Positions 50,995 to 61,900 of a DNA stretch of 64,000 nt are shown in pieces. Source of the stretch: JAHTBL01 sp038532735 (lineage in GTDB: Bacteria > Pseudomonadota > Alphaproteobacteria > Rhodobacterales > Rhodobacteraceae); assembly GCA_038532735.1 (NCBI GenBank), contig JBCBAC010000003.1, forward strand, positions 124,001 through 188,000. Direction: 5' to 3'. Position 1 is the first letter of the stretch. Each line of letters begins with the position of its first letter. Made by a program: the position numbers and the translations under genes. Below the pieces are notes generated by a model, which was not told the origin of the DNA, ran no database searches, and saw only the letters and a list, made by a program, of their open reading frames with translations.

Positions 50995-51921
50995 TTACAT
51001 GCCGAAGGACGCTTTGACAGCTGCAACAGCATCATCGCCATCCACAGTTGTCACACCTTCAAGCCATGACATGAACATATCCGGGTTTGCTTTGAGCCAC
51101 GCAGTTGCGGCCTCTTCCGGGTCAGTGCCGTCGTTCAGGATTGCGCCCATAATCTCGTTCTCCATCGCGAGGGAAAATTCGAGATTTTTCAAAAGCGCGC
51201 CGACATTCGGGCACTCATCCACATAACCAGCACGGGTGTTGGTATAGATCGTGGCACCACCCAGATCAGGGCCAAAGAAATCATCGCCCCCGGTCAGGTA
51301 GGTGAGGTCGAAATTTGCATTCATCGGGTGCGGTTCCCAGCCAAGGAAGATCACCGGCTCATCGCGCTTTGTCGCACGGTCCACTTGCGCCAGCATGCCC
51401 TGTTCGGAGCTTTCCTTGACTTCAAACCCTTCCAGACCGAAGGCGTTTGACGAAATCATATCGAGGATCAAGCGGTTACCGTCATTGCCGGGCTCGATGC
51501 CATAGATGTTGCCCTCAAGCGCGTCGATATGGGTCGCAATATCAGCAAAATCAGCGATCCCAAGCGCAGCGCCAGCGGCATTTGTGGCCAGTGTGTATTT
51601 CGCGCCGGTCAGGTTTTCGCGCACGGTGTCGACAGTGCCGGCTTCGCGGTAGGGAGCGATGTCAGCCTCCATCGTGGGCATCCAGTTGCCGAGGAAAACA
51701 TCAATATCACCGGCCGCCATGGAGGAATATGTCACTGGCACCGACAGCACTTTAACGTCCGCTTCGTAGCCAAGCGCCTCAAGCACGACGGACGTTGCTG
51801 CGGTCGTGGCAGTGATGTCGGTCCAGCCCACATCAGAGAAGGTGACGGTGCCGCATTCAGCTTGCGCAAGGCCCGCCGCTGCAATCAAGGCGAGGGTCGC
51901 TGTGGTGGTTTTGAAAGACAT
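50995..51921 (-). CDS. choX: choline ABC transporter substrate-binding protein ChoX
   Basis: 308 residues, signal peptide ending GLAQA then ECGTVTFSDVGWTDITATTA. The OpuAC-type choline/betaine binder fold is recognised, with VFLGNWMPTM and IFLGWEPHPMN as ligand-box segments whose aromatic residues would form the quaternary-ammonium cage. First gene of choXWV. It has GGGAG before the ATG. Confidence 0.9.
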   Translation of the reverse strand: MSFKTTTATLALIAAAGLAQAECGTVTFSDVGWTDITATTAATSVVLEALGYEADVKVLSVPVTYSSMAAGDIDVFLGNWMPTMEADIAPYREAGTVDTVRENLTGAKYTLATNAAGAALGIADFADIATHIDALEGNIYGIEPGNDGNRLILDMISSNAFGLEGFEVKESSEQGMLAQVDRATKRDEPVIFLGWEPHPMNANFDLTYLTGGDDFFGPDLGGATIYTNTRAGYVDECPNVGALLKNLEFSLAMENEIMGAILNDGTDPEEAATAWLKANPDMFMSWLEGVTTVDGDDAVAAVKASFGM

Positions 51922-52427
51922 ATGTGAACTCCCAGTTTATGGCTTTGGGTCGGTGTTTTTGACCTGAATGGACCTCGTCCATGGAACGGATATCGACCCG
52001 ATTAACGCCAACTTAGGCTGCTTTGCGCAAGGGTTAAAGCAAGGAATGCGCCTCACAGCGACACGATCTGAAGGTCTAAAGAGGGCGTGCCGTGCCGAAT
52101 GGTCATTCTGGCTTTGAATAGATGCGTGTTAATGACGATGCCTATGAGCTACGGGCCACAAAGAAAGAGATACACGGAATGGATGGCCTGGAACGCGCAG
52201 GAACTGCAGATGCACTTGTTTACATCAACACCAGCTTCGCGCGGCGTGAGATTAATAACGGCGACAACTACATGAGCTTCAGCTCTTATCTATCTGATAA
52301 TATGTGATTCAGCCATCGATATTATTTACATAATACTGATTATAAGAAAACTGGGAGCGACTTTTGACGTGAGAGCTTCAAACTCCCCGACGCCCTTCTA
52401 TGAACGGTCCAGCCTGAGCCGATGTCG
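51922..52427. other. 506-bp gene-poor region between choX and the Omp85 gene
   Basis: It holds the choX leader (to about 52040), then a more AT-rich stretch near 52250-52370. A 61-codon plus-strand ORF (52122-52307) is open but has no clear ribosome site and no recognisable domain; it may be a remnant or chance. No tRNA, repeat or mobile-element signature is seen. Confidence 0.5.
51968..51982. promoter_or_regulatory. inverted repeat upstream of choX
   Basis: ATGGAC-CTC-GTCCAT is a perfect 6-bp inverted repeat with a 3-bp centre, 47 bp upstream of the choX ATG. It is a candidate operator in the leader of choXWV. Confidence 0.4.
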
Positions 52428-53768
52428 CTAGAATTCGGCGCGGAACGTCAGGCCCCATTTCTGCTCCTCGTCGAACTCCTGCCCCTCGGTCGCCAGCGCA
52501 TAATAGCTCTCGAAGATGCCGAGTGGCGTTCGAACTGCGAGACCAAGTCCGTAAGAGCTGCGCCAATCCTGATCGTCGCGCAGATCGCCAGACGCGTCGA
52601 ACGCACTGTCGACAGTCCAGGCTGTGCCGATATCGCCGAAGATAAACGTCTCCAGCCCCGGTCGCGCGGGAAAGATAGGAATCAGCAGGTCAGTGCGTGC
52701 AACGGCGAATTGGTTACCGCCGAGATTGGTCACGATGTCATCACCATCGCTGGCGCAGCCTTCGCACACATCGCGCGGCGATACGGTGCCACGCTCAAAG
52801 CCACGTAGGCTGGCACCCCCAAGGAAAAAGCGATCCGTCGCCGTCGGATCGTCGTCGCCCATACCAACCACCTGCCCCAGCTCAATCCGAGTGCGGATCG
52901 CAAAGCCATTATCCGTGATCGGCGCGCGACCGTAAAAGCTCAGCTTGGTGCGCGACAGCTCGGTCTCACCGCCCAAGCCTGTGAAATCCTGATCGAAGCG
53001 GAAAGACCATGCGGCGCGAGGCGGCATCGTTGCATCCTCCAGACGCTCTGACCCGGTCAAGAAGGAAAATCCGACGCCGGAAGACGTCCGCTTCCCCTCC
53101 TCTTCCTGCAGGATATTGGAGGCGTCTGAATCGACGTTCGAAATTTCGTCAACGCCATAGGTATACCGCAGCTCAGCGCCCATACGCTCGCCAAGCGTGA
53201 TGTTCATATAAGGCGTGATGTTGGCGATCTCATAATCGAACGCGGCGTTATCATAGGCATAATTTTCCCAACTGAGCCGGATTCCTCCGCTCAAACCCTG
53301 GCTCCAGAAGTTACGTGATGTGACAGCAAAGCTGAGCGTTTGCGCTTCCTCGGCGACGTTCAATTGGCCGCCCACCCCGGTCCCAGGCCCGAAAGGATCG
53401 CTGAGTTGCAACCCCAAAGACCCCAGAACCCCGCTGTCGCTGTCATAGCCCAATGCGAAGGTCAGCCCGCCTGAATATGCTGGCGTTTCGTCGACCTCGA
53501 TGATCAGAAGCGTGCCTTGTGAATAGATGCGCACATCATCGAATTCACCCGTAAAATCAAGCGCCTCGACCGCCGCGACCAGCTCTGGCTCACCAAGTGG
53601 AACGCCTGTGGAAAGGCCGGATGTGGCAATCACATCGCCATCGCGAAACCTGTCGTTTCCACGCACGTCAATCTCGGTAAAGACCCGAGGTTCGGGTGAT
53701 GCAAACACTGGATGCGCCAAGGTCAAGACGCTCAACGCACCCGCAAAAACAACTGTTTTACCGTTCAC
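52428..53768 (-). CDS. single-POTRA Omp85 (BamA/TamA-like) outer-membrane barrel
   Basis: 446 residues: signal peptide (1-24), one POTRA-like domain (about 28-95: FTEIDVRGNDRFRDGDVIAT), then a 16-strand-type barrel. The L6 motif appears as LRGFERG, and the last residue is phenylalanine in WGLTFRAEF, the beta-signal for BamA. Only one POTRA is present, fewer than in BamA (five) or TpsB (two). It diverges from the TolC-type lipoprotein and the giant protein, so it is a candidate outer-membrane partner, but its job is inferred. Confidence 0.82.
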   Translation of the reverse strand: MNGKTVVFAGALSVLTLAHPVFASPEPRVFTEIDVRGNDRFRDGDVIATSGLSTGVPLGEPELVAAVEALDFTGEFDDVRIYSQGTLLIIEVDETPAYSGGLTFALGYDSDSGVLGSLGLQLSDPFGPGTGVGGQLNVAEEAQTLSFAVTSRNFWSQGLSGGIRLSWENYAYDNAAFDYEIANITPYMNITLGERMGAELRYTYGVDEISNVDSDASNILQEEEGKRTSSGVGFSFLTGSERLEDATMPPRAAWSFRFDQDFTGLGGETELSRTKLSFYGRAPITDNGFAIRTRIELGQVVGMGDDDPTATDRFFLGGASLRGFERGTVSPRDVCEGCASDGDDIVTNLGGNQFAVARTDLLIPIFPARPGLETFIFGDIGTAWTVDSAFDASGDLRDDQDWRSSYGLGLAVRTPLGIFESYYALATEGQEFDEEQKWGLTFRAEF

Positions 53769-53984
53769 TGATCTACCACTCCCCCTGCATTCGCATCGGC
53801 ATAATTTGGCTTATGTTGTATTCCAACTACGCATAGCTACAAAAACTGTAAAAGAGGAGTCGGCAATTTCACGCTGAGGATGTATGCATGGATATACAAG
53901 AGAGTGACGGGGAATTTCGGCGAAAATAACCCTAGTCCCAAAGGCAGAGGAAGTTATACCGCTGCATCAGGAGGTACGTTCTAG
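53769..53984. other. divergent promoter region, Omp85 versus TolC-type gene
   Basis: 216 bp of lower GC content than the genes around. It contains the ribosome site GGAGG at about 53970-53974 for the TTG start at 53985. A small inverted repeat GTTG-TATTC-CAAC lies near 53816-53828. No clear -10/-35 pair could be fixed. Confidence 0.4.
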
Positions 53985-55928
53985 TTGAAACCGATATTGT
54001 TGTTATGCGTTGCAGCCTGTGTTTTGGCTGCATGTGAGGAGCCATCAATTGTTCCAGGGGATCGTGACCTCCCCCAACCCAGAGGCTTCTCGCCTTCTGT
54101 AGGTGAAGATGTGAACGCCCGGCGCGCCGGTCAAGATCTGACACCCGAAGAAGCGCGGGCGCGCGTTGACCTTCTCACAGCGAATGACGGTGCAAATGAG
54201 TTTAACGTTCGGTCCGGTGAAACGAATCGCAATTGGCCTGTCGACACGATCACCTACAAACGGTTCAACAATCCGACCGAGCGCGCGATCTATCTGCGCC
54301 GCGCCTTGGGTCGCTATGCGCTGGTAGAGGCAAGAGATCGCGGACTAGGCACATCTTTGTCCCGCGTGCGCAAAGTCGCCGGCGTGACCTCTCCATCAAC
54401 GTCAGGCGAATGGTGGGTCAATGGCGTGCACAAGGGCGATCTTGCACAAGGAAGCGCACGGCGCATCTCCCTGCCCGACACGATCAACTCGACCATCAAG
54501 AATTCGAACCAGATTGCCGCTTTTGGTGATCTGCCCGCAATCCGAGGCACAGCTATTCAAGAAGCGCGGGGACGTTTCGTGCCTGAGTTTTATGCGGAAG
54601 CCTCCAACAGCCGCGAAGATATTCGCGCGACCAGCCCGGCCATTGCTGCTGGTGCCGAACGTGAGATCACTGATGAACGTGAGTTGGAGTTTGGTGTCCG
54701 ATCCCGCCTGCTGACGGGTGGCGAGATTTCCGTGTCCCAGCGGTTCACGACGACCGATACCAACAAGACCAGTTACATCCCCGGTGAGCAGACGACTGCA
54801 CGCACGACGATTGCGCTTGTCCAGCCTCTGCTGCGCGGATCGGGCGTTGGCACAAATGACGCTCCCCGCCGTATTGCAAATATGGATACAGCGATCGCGA
54901 CCGAGGAGTTCCGCCGGCAATCCGAAGCACATCTGATGGAGGTCGAGCGCGCGTATTGGAACCTCTATGTGGCGCGCGCCGTGTATCTTCAGAAACGTCG
55001 TCTTGCCGGCAATGGTGCGCAGTTGGCCGGTCAGGTGCGCAACCGGGTGGAAATTGACGCCGACCCGCTTCTCGTGAACCGCGCGGCCTCCCTCGCCCAG
55101 CAATGGCAAGCCGATACGGTGCGCGCCAAAGCGGCAATGGACAATGCAGAGTTCCGCTTGGCAGCGTTAGTCAATGACCGCCGGATGGGGCCTGAAGGTG
55201 TTGAACTCGTGCCCAGCTCTGCGCCGAATGGTGCGCTGCGCAGCTTGCGCACAGACGACACGATTGAAGACATCTTCGTAAATCGCCCCGAGCTTCAGCA
55301 GGCGATCCTGCAATATGAAGCATCGCTTCTGCGCGAGGGGATGGCTGCCAACCAAAGCCTGCCAGAGCTTGATCTGGTTCTTGAAGCGAACAGTGATGCT
55401 GGCGCGGACGGCTCCAACTTCTCGGATGCATTCGGGTCCAGCAATAATGGGCGTGGTCATCTGGTCGGGCTGAAATTCTCGGTGCCCCTTGGGTTTGACG
55501 AGCGGGACGCACGCTACAAGCGTCGGCGTCTTGAAACGATCCAGCAAGAGCGTCAGGTGATGTCGGTTGTCTCGACCATCATTCTTGAGGTCGACGTGTC
55601 AGCGAACGAATACATCGTGGCGTGCAACGACCTGATTGCGCAGCGCAAGTTCCTGCGCGCAGCACAGCGCGACTTGTCCACCGTCGGTGAGCGTTGGAGT
55701 GAGGGTGTTGGCGGCGAGAACGGCATCGCGCTGATGTCTGCCCTTCTGGGCAGCTATCAGCAGGTGCAGGCCGCTGAGCAAGCAGTCGCGACGGCTCGGG
55801 CGACACGAGAGATCGCAGCCGCGAACCTTGCCCGTGCGCGAGGTGTGCTGTTGAAGCGTTGGGGCCTGAAAACGGATATCCGCAAGGATATCCGCAATGA
55901 GCCGACCTACAAGCTGGTCCGCCAGTAA
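53985..55928 (+). CDS. TolC-family outer-membrane efflux lipoprotein
   Basis: 647 residues from a TTG at 53985, the only start behind GGAGG with a proper signal: KPILLLCVAACVLAACEEPS, whose lipobox puts the lipid at Cys17. The TolC (OEP) domain occupies about 260-620, with EVERAYWNLYVARAVYLQKR and a second repeat near QQVQAAEQAVATARATREIA. Between the lipobox and this domain lie roughly 200 residues with no match I recognise, longer than in OprM/CusC. The giant gene starts 33 bp after its stop. Fit for type I secretion is plausible; the inner-membrane partners (ABC and MFP) are not in the window. Confidence 0.85.
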   Translation: MKPILLLCVAACVLAACEEPSIVPGDRDLPQPRGFSPSVGEDVNARRAGQDLTPEEARARVDLLTANDGANEFNVRSGETNRNWPVDTITYKRFNNPTERAIYLRRALGRYALVEARDRGLGTSLSRVRKVAGVTSPSTSGEWWVNGVHKGDLAQGSARRISLPDTINSTIKNSNQIAAFGDLPAIRGTAIQEARGRFVPEFYAEASNSREDIRATSPAIAAGAEREITDERELEFGVRSRLLTGGEISVSQRFTTTDTNKTSYIPGEQTTARTTIALVQPLLRGSGVGTNDAPRRIANMDTAIATEEFRRQSEAHLMEVERAYWNLYVARAVYLQKRRLAGNGAQLAGQVRNRVEIDADPLLVNRAASLAQQWQADTVRAKAAMDNAEFRLAALVNDRRMGPEGVELVPSSAPNGALRSLRTDDTIEDIFVNRPELQQAILQYEASLLREGMAANQSLPELDLVLEANSDAGADGSNFSDAFGSSNNGRGHLVGLKFSVPLGFDERDARYKRRRLETIQQERQVMSVVSTIILEVDVSANEYIVACNDLIAQRKFLRAAQRDLSTVGERWSEGVGGENGIALMSALLGSYQQVQAAEQAVATARATREIAAANLARARGVLLKRWGLKTDIRKDIRNEPTYKLVRQ

Positions 55929-55961
55929 CCCGCGTCGCGCGGCAAGGGAGAGGGCTTCACA

Positions 55962-58900
55962 ATGGTGCAAATCCCCAAGTTCGAGGCTCTGGAGGACCGG
56001 ATTGTCCTTGATGCGTCGCCCGACGTGACCATTGACGCGCCTGCCGAGATTGAGATTGGCGCGCAGGACGTGCCTATCACCCTGACCTTCGACAATGGCG
56101 GCACCAATGACAGCGGCTATGCCCCCTATGTCGATCTGGTGATCCCCACAACTGGCTCAGATGGCGATGATGGGGTCACGTTCGATAGCGCGACGTTCCT
56201 GGGACAACCTTTGGTTACGAATGAGATCGTCTTTGACGTCAACGGCGAGGCGGTTCACCCCTATGCGACGGACACCAATGGCGACCCGCTGACCATCCTC
56301 GCAACTGATTTCGGCGCACAAGCCGGTGATACGTTAATTGTGTTCCAGCTGCCTTACGGCTCTTTCTCGCCAGGTAACCCGCCTGTCGATATCGACGTCG
56401 TGCTCGATTTTTCAGAGAATGCCGACATCAACGACGACTTTACGCTCTCCGCTCTGGGCGGATTTGCCTTGGGGGAAGACGCGCAGGACAACCCTGGTAC
56501 AGATGCGCCGATCCGGGGCACGCTGGCACAAACCGACGTTGCGCAAACCCTGTTTGAAGTAACAAAGACCAATACTATCCCCGAGAACGAGGCGGCAACT
56601 GGCCCAAGTTACCCCTATCAGTATACCCTCGTTGTGGACGTTGCCGATGGGCAGACGCTGGACACGTTCTCACTCACAGACAACCTGCCGACCTCTTTGG
56701 TTTATTTGGGCGGACTTACAATTGCGGGTGGGACGGGTGCCACGATCGTCAGCGAACCGCCTTTGAACACCCAAGTGACAGCGGGCAATGATCTGCTTCA
56801 GATCGATTTCACAGAAGTTGAGGACACCGTCACTGTCACATTTGACTTTTACATTGCCGAGGATGATGGAACATCAAGTGTTCTGGACGACAATACAGGA
56901 CTGGGACAGGTCAATAACTCCGTCACAGGCACAGGGAATTGGACACCGCTTGATACGCGCGATGCACGCGTCACCGGACTGAGCGATACGGCGACAAATC
57001 AAATCGAAGCCTCTGCGCTTAATATCCAAAAGGGCGTCGCTCTACCCGTTGATACGGGCCAACCTGGTGCGACACCCGGTGATGAGTATGTTTTCACTTT
57101 GGACATTCAGGTTGCCGATTATTCGGAGCTGAACCAGCTGGAGATTATCGATGTGCTGGGCAATGGGTGGGACTACGTGGAAGGCTCTGCCAGCTTCGTC
57201 GTCACCGAGCAAACACAGAACATTGCCTCGACAGGTTTCGACGAAACGGCATCCGGTGACCTGGATGTCGATCTGAGTGATTTCAACGCAGGCGGCACGA
57301 CAACCCTGACGTTCGATCTGTCTCAGGCGATGGTCACAGCGGGACAGGATGCCTTGCTGACAGGTGACATCGCACGTGACGGTGTTTCTGATGGAATTAG
57401 TACGGTTGTGACCATCACCTATCGTGCGACGGTGCGCGATGCGTTCACCGACCCCGGCGGCGCTCTGGGTTTGCCTCAGATTGGCCAAGGCGATGTCCTT
57501 TCGAATGAGGTGGATATAAATTCGGAAGTGCGCAATCCCACGAGCGGAGTGTTCAACGCGATCACCGATGACAGTCAGGCATCCGTTTCCATCGACGTCG
57601 GCAGCATCCGCGAAAAAACGATCGCTGCCATTAATGGTGTGGTGCCTGGACCAAACCCCATCATTGCCGCAGGTGATACGGTTACATTCTCGATTATCTA
57701 CGACTCGCCCTTGGGATCTTTCGATGATCTGACAATCACGGATAACCTGCCTCAATTGGTCTTTAATGCGACCGAACCGCCCCCAGCCGGGCAGCCCGTT
57801 TTCTACGCCCCCGGTAGTGGCCCTGCGATCCCGCCTGCCGGGCAATCAACCTATGGGCCGAATGACACATTCTTTAGTTCGTTTCAGGCGTCTGGTCTTC
57901 CAGGGACAGGGCTTCCGACCGTATCGACAAACCTGCAAGATAACCAGATTGATTATGATTTTGGCGGCCTGACGATCTCGCCGCGCGCCCCGGTTGTGTT
58001 GGAAATCCTCTTCACCGTAACCGTGCAGGATGCCCTTTTCGCGCCTGATTTGTTTTTGACGAACCAATCCACGGCTTTTGAGGGCAACGTCGCGGTTGGC
58101 GAAACTGACACGACCGCAATTGCCCAGTTCAATTACGCCGAACCCGAGTTGAACATCACCAAGGGTGTCGTTGCATTTGCACCTAACCCGAATAGTGATG
58201 TCGACCTTGGCGATACTGGTCCGGTCACCTTCAACGCGCCGGGCACCTCTGGCGCGCGCTTTAGCGGATTGATCAACTCGACCGCGCTAGAGAACGATCC
58301 GATTGACGCGAATATCGAAGGGATTGATGGCGGCGATACGCTGACCTTCGCCATCGTGGTCGAGAACACGGGACGCGCACCAAACGGCGCATTCGACGTC
58401 AATATCGCGGACAGTCTGCCTGCCGGTATGACCCTTGTTCCCGGTAGCGTCTTTGTCACGGATGGAACTGGCGCGACCATTGCGTTTACGGGCGATCTTT
58501 TCGCGGGCGGTATTACGCTGACAGACCCGCCCCCTGTCGGTGGTCTGCTTGAGGGTGCGATTTCCGGGTTTGATGCGACTGCCGGCGATAACATCGCGAT
58601 TGTCACATATGACGTGACGATTGATGCAGATGCCGTGCCGCGCGAAACCTTTACCAATACAGGCTCCGTGGGCAGCTTTGCAGCCACCGAGGGCGGGATC
58701 AACCGGGTCCCGGCGGGAGGGTTGAGCGATGACGCGACAGCACAAGTGGATCGCCCCACGATCAGCAAGGATCTTTCGTTCCGCCAGTTCACTGACAGCG
58801 GTGAGATCGCGAATGGCGGTGCTGCGGGTCGGTCGGGTAACGAAGTTGTCGTCGGTGAGAACGTTGAGTTCACCATTCGCATCGACATTCCTGAGGCTGA

Positions 58901-61900
58901 GTATTTTGACGTCGTTATCTCTGATCGTGTGACCATCGGCGGTCTGGTGATCGAGAGTGCTGTGATCGCGAACTCTCCGATTGCCGGCCAAGTCAATACG
59001 GCGGGGGTCGTGAGCGGCAACGAAGTCACGTTCAATCTGGGTGACTTCACCAATCCCTCTGACAACGATCTGACAAATGACTTTATCGAGATCACAGTCT
59101 CCGCCCGGATTGACGATGTTGCAGGGTTCGATACAGGCGATCTAGCGCGTAACGTCGCGCAGTTTGAATATGCCACGCAGAACGGTGGCAGCACGACAAG
59201 CATCCGAGACAGTGCCAACCTGCGGTTGGCAGAGCCGAACCTCACGCTCGATAAGGAAAACACAGACGCGGATGATATTGTCGCGGTCGGTGACCGTGTG
59301 ACCTATGAGATCGACATCGCCAACTTGCGCGGCTCACGGGATGCGCCGGCCTTTGATCTGACACTGACAGACGCCCTACCCGCCGCGTTCATGACGCTCG
59401 ATACTGGCTCCATCGTGCTTGAGATCGACGGCACAGCCGTTGCCTTCAATGGCACGGACTACGCGTTGAACACTGGCATCCCGGCCAACGGGTTTACGAT
59501 TTTCATCGATCGTCTTGATCCCAATCAGACCGCGATAGTGCGTTATGAAGCCGATGTAGCCCAGTCCGTTCCGGCTGGCACGAACATCGACAACACGGCC
59601 GATTTAACCTTCGACAGTACGCCGGAGGATGACAGCGGCGCGGATGGCGATGATAGAGAGTATAGCCTCAGCGATACTGAGACCTTGCGTATTACCAGCC
59701 CCGAGTTGGACAAGAGCATCGTCAGCGGCTCCTCCAGCTATGGTGAGACGGCTGATCCAACTTTGGGCATCGGTGAGACGATCACATACGAGCTTGTCGC
59801 AACGATCCCAGAAGGCACGGTGGATGGTGTCATCCTGCGCGATACGCTCCCCGCTGGGATGGAATATGTCAGCTCAACCGTGGTGCGGTTCGGCGATGAT
59901 CCGAATGTTCTCAACAATCTCAGCGCGGCAGGGCCAATCCCCACAATGGGCACCCATGCCGGTGGGGTCACAACATTTACATTTGGTGATCTGACCAACC
60001 TCTTCGACGGGGTGCAAAACGCCGAGGACGAGATCGTTGTGCGTGTCACAGCACGCGTGGTTGAAGCTGGTGTCGACACCTCGCAGACCCTGACCAATAC
60101 CGGCAGTCTTGAGTTTGTCGACGGGCAAGGTGTCGCGCAAACCGTGACAGACACTGCCGAGATCGAAGTGGTCGAGCCGGATATGTCCATCGCCAAGGCG
60201 GTCAGCCCCGCCAGTGCAGATGCGGGCGATATTGTCAGCTACACGGTCACGGCGACCAATGATGGCGACGGCCCTGCCTATGACATGGTGATCAATGACG
60301 ACGTTGTCGGCGCGCTTGTCAGCCTTAATCCGGCAAGTGTCGCGCTGACGATTTTTGACGAAATGGGTGGGCAGGTGACCACCCAACCCGCTGGCACAGC
60401 CCCGTTGGGCGCCGCTGCCGAAGATACGTTTGGCTTCCGCGTGAACGGATCTGGTGAGCTTGAGATCGTGGTGCCTGTGCTGCAGGCGGGCTACCGTGTT
60501 GAAATTGCCTATGACGCCGAAGTGCAGGACGGCGCTTTGTTCAGCAGCTCGTACACGAATACGGCTGAGGTCACGCGTTATGACAGTAATCCCGCCGGAA
60601 CAGAGGTCACAGACCCCTCCGCCCCCGAGGAAGAGCGCGTCTATGATAGCAACCTCAATAATTATACCGTGCCGGAAGCCACGGCGACGTTCACAACCCT
60701 CGATGCATCGCTCGAGAAAAACTACCTGAGCAGCAGTGACAGCAACACCGCAGACGCCACAGGAGCCACCAATGCGCAGCTCGTTGTGGGCGAGACGGTG
60801 ACTTATGAGCTGGTCATCGACATCCCCCAGGGGACGGCGGATCTGGTTCTGACCGATCAATTGCCTGCAGGCTTGTCGCCAATCTCCGCCCAAGTCACAG
60901 CGATGAACGGCGCAACCTCGTCCAACGGGCTGGTGGATAACACAACAGATGCCAACGCAAATATTACCCTGACCGGAGGAAGTGCCGGATCGGTCGAGTT
61001 TGACTTCGGCACTGTCACCTTGGCTGGCACCACCGCGACAGACCCCGCAGGGAGCCAGATCGTGGTGCAGGTTGTGGCGCAGGTCCTCGACATTGTGACG
61101 ACGGTCGAGGATGGGGAGACGCTGACCAATACGGCAACGCTGACCGTGCAAGACGGCGCCACCCAGCTTCAGCCGCCTGTTACCGCGACCGAAAGCGTGG
61201 ATATCGTCGAGCCCGAGGTGACGATCGACAAATCAGGCCCAATTGCAGGCGATCCGGGCGACACAGTCCGTTATACGATTGTGCTAGAGAATACCGGCAC
61301 CGGTCCCGCTTATGATGGCGTTCTGGCGGACCCCCTCGCCGATGCTTTCCTGACCTACGGCGGCAACCTGACGGCAGTCTACAATGACGGCTCGACCGTG
61401 CCCGCGAGTGACATCACTGGCACGCCCCTGACACCTTCAACTGATGGTTTCACGATCACCGGCATCGATCTTTTGCCGGGTGAGACACTGACAGTCAGCT
61501 TCGATGTGTTCATCGAAACGAATGCGCCCGAAGCGAATACCTTCGTGAACACCGCGCAATTCCAATTCGACACGGTTGAAGATGGGACGACAACGACCCC
61601 CGGCGCGCGCACGGACACGGTCAGCGACAATCACCAGATCGCAACCATTCCGTTCATCTTCAAAGAGCCGTTCGATAGCTCGAATGCAGATACCAACTCC
61701 GACAGCCCGACAGATACACCCTTTGATCTGGCTGTCGGGGAAGAAGTCACATACCGCTATCTCATCACGCTGCCCGAGTTGTCTGGTCAGACGATGTCTA
61801 TCACCGATGATCTACCCAGCGGCTTCCGCTTTGTGGAGGCGGAGGTCGATCTGACCGGTTCGCTTCTGAGCGGTGCAAATCTGTCATCCGCGTCCGGGCT

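Noticed and set aside
52122..52307. 61-codon plus-strand ORF between choX and the Omp85 gene as a gene
   Set aside because: No convincing ribosome site, no recognisable domain and no operon context; kept only as a note in the intergenic entry.
58133..61151. Large opposite-strand ORFs (58133-59263, 59874-61151) under the giant gene
   Set aside because: They are mirror-image reading frames of a repetitive GC-rich coding sequence; the plus strand is open without a stop over the whole stretch and has clear domains, while these show none.
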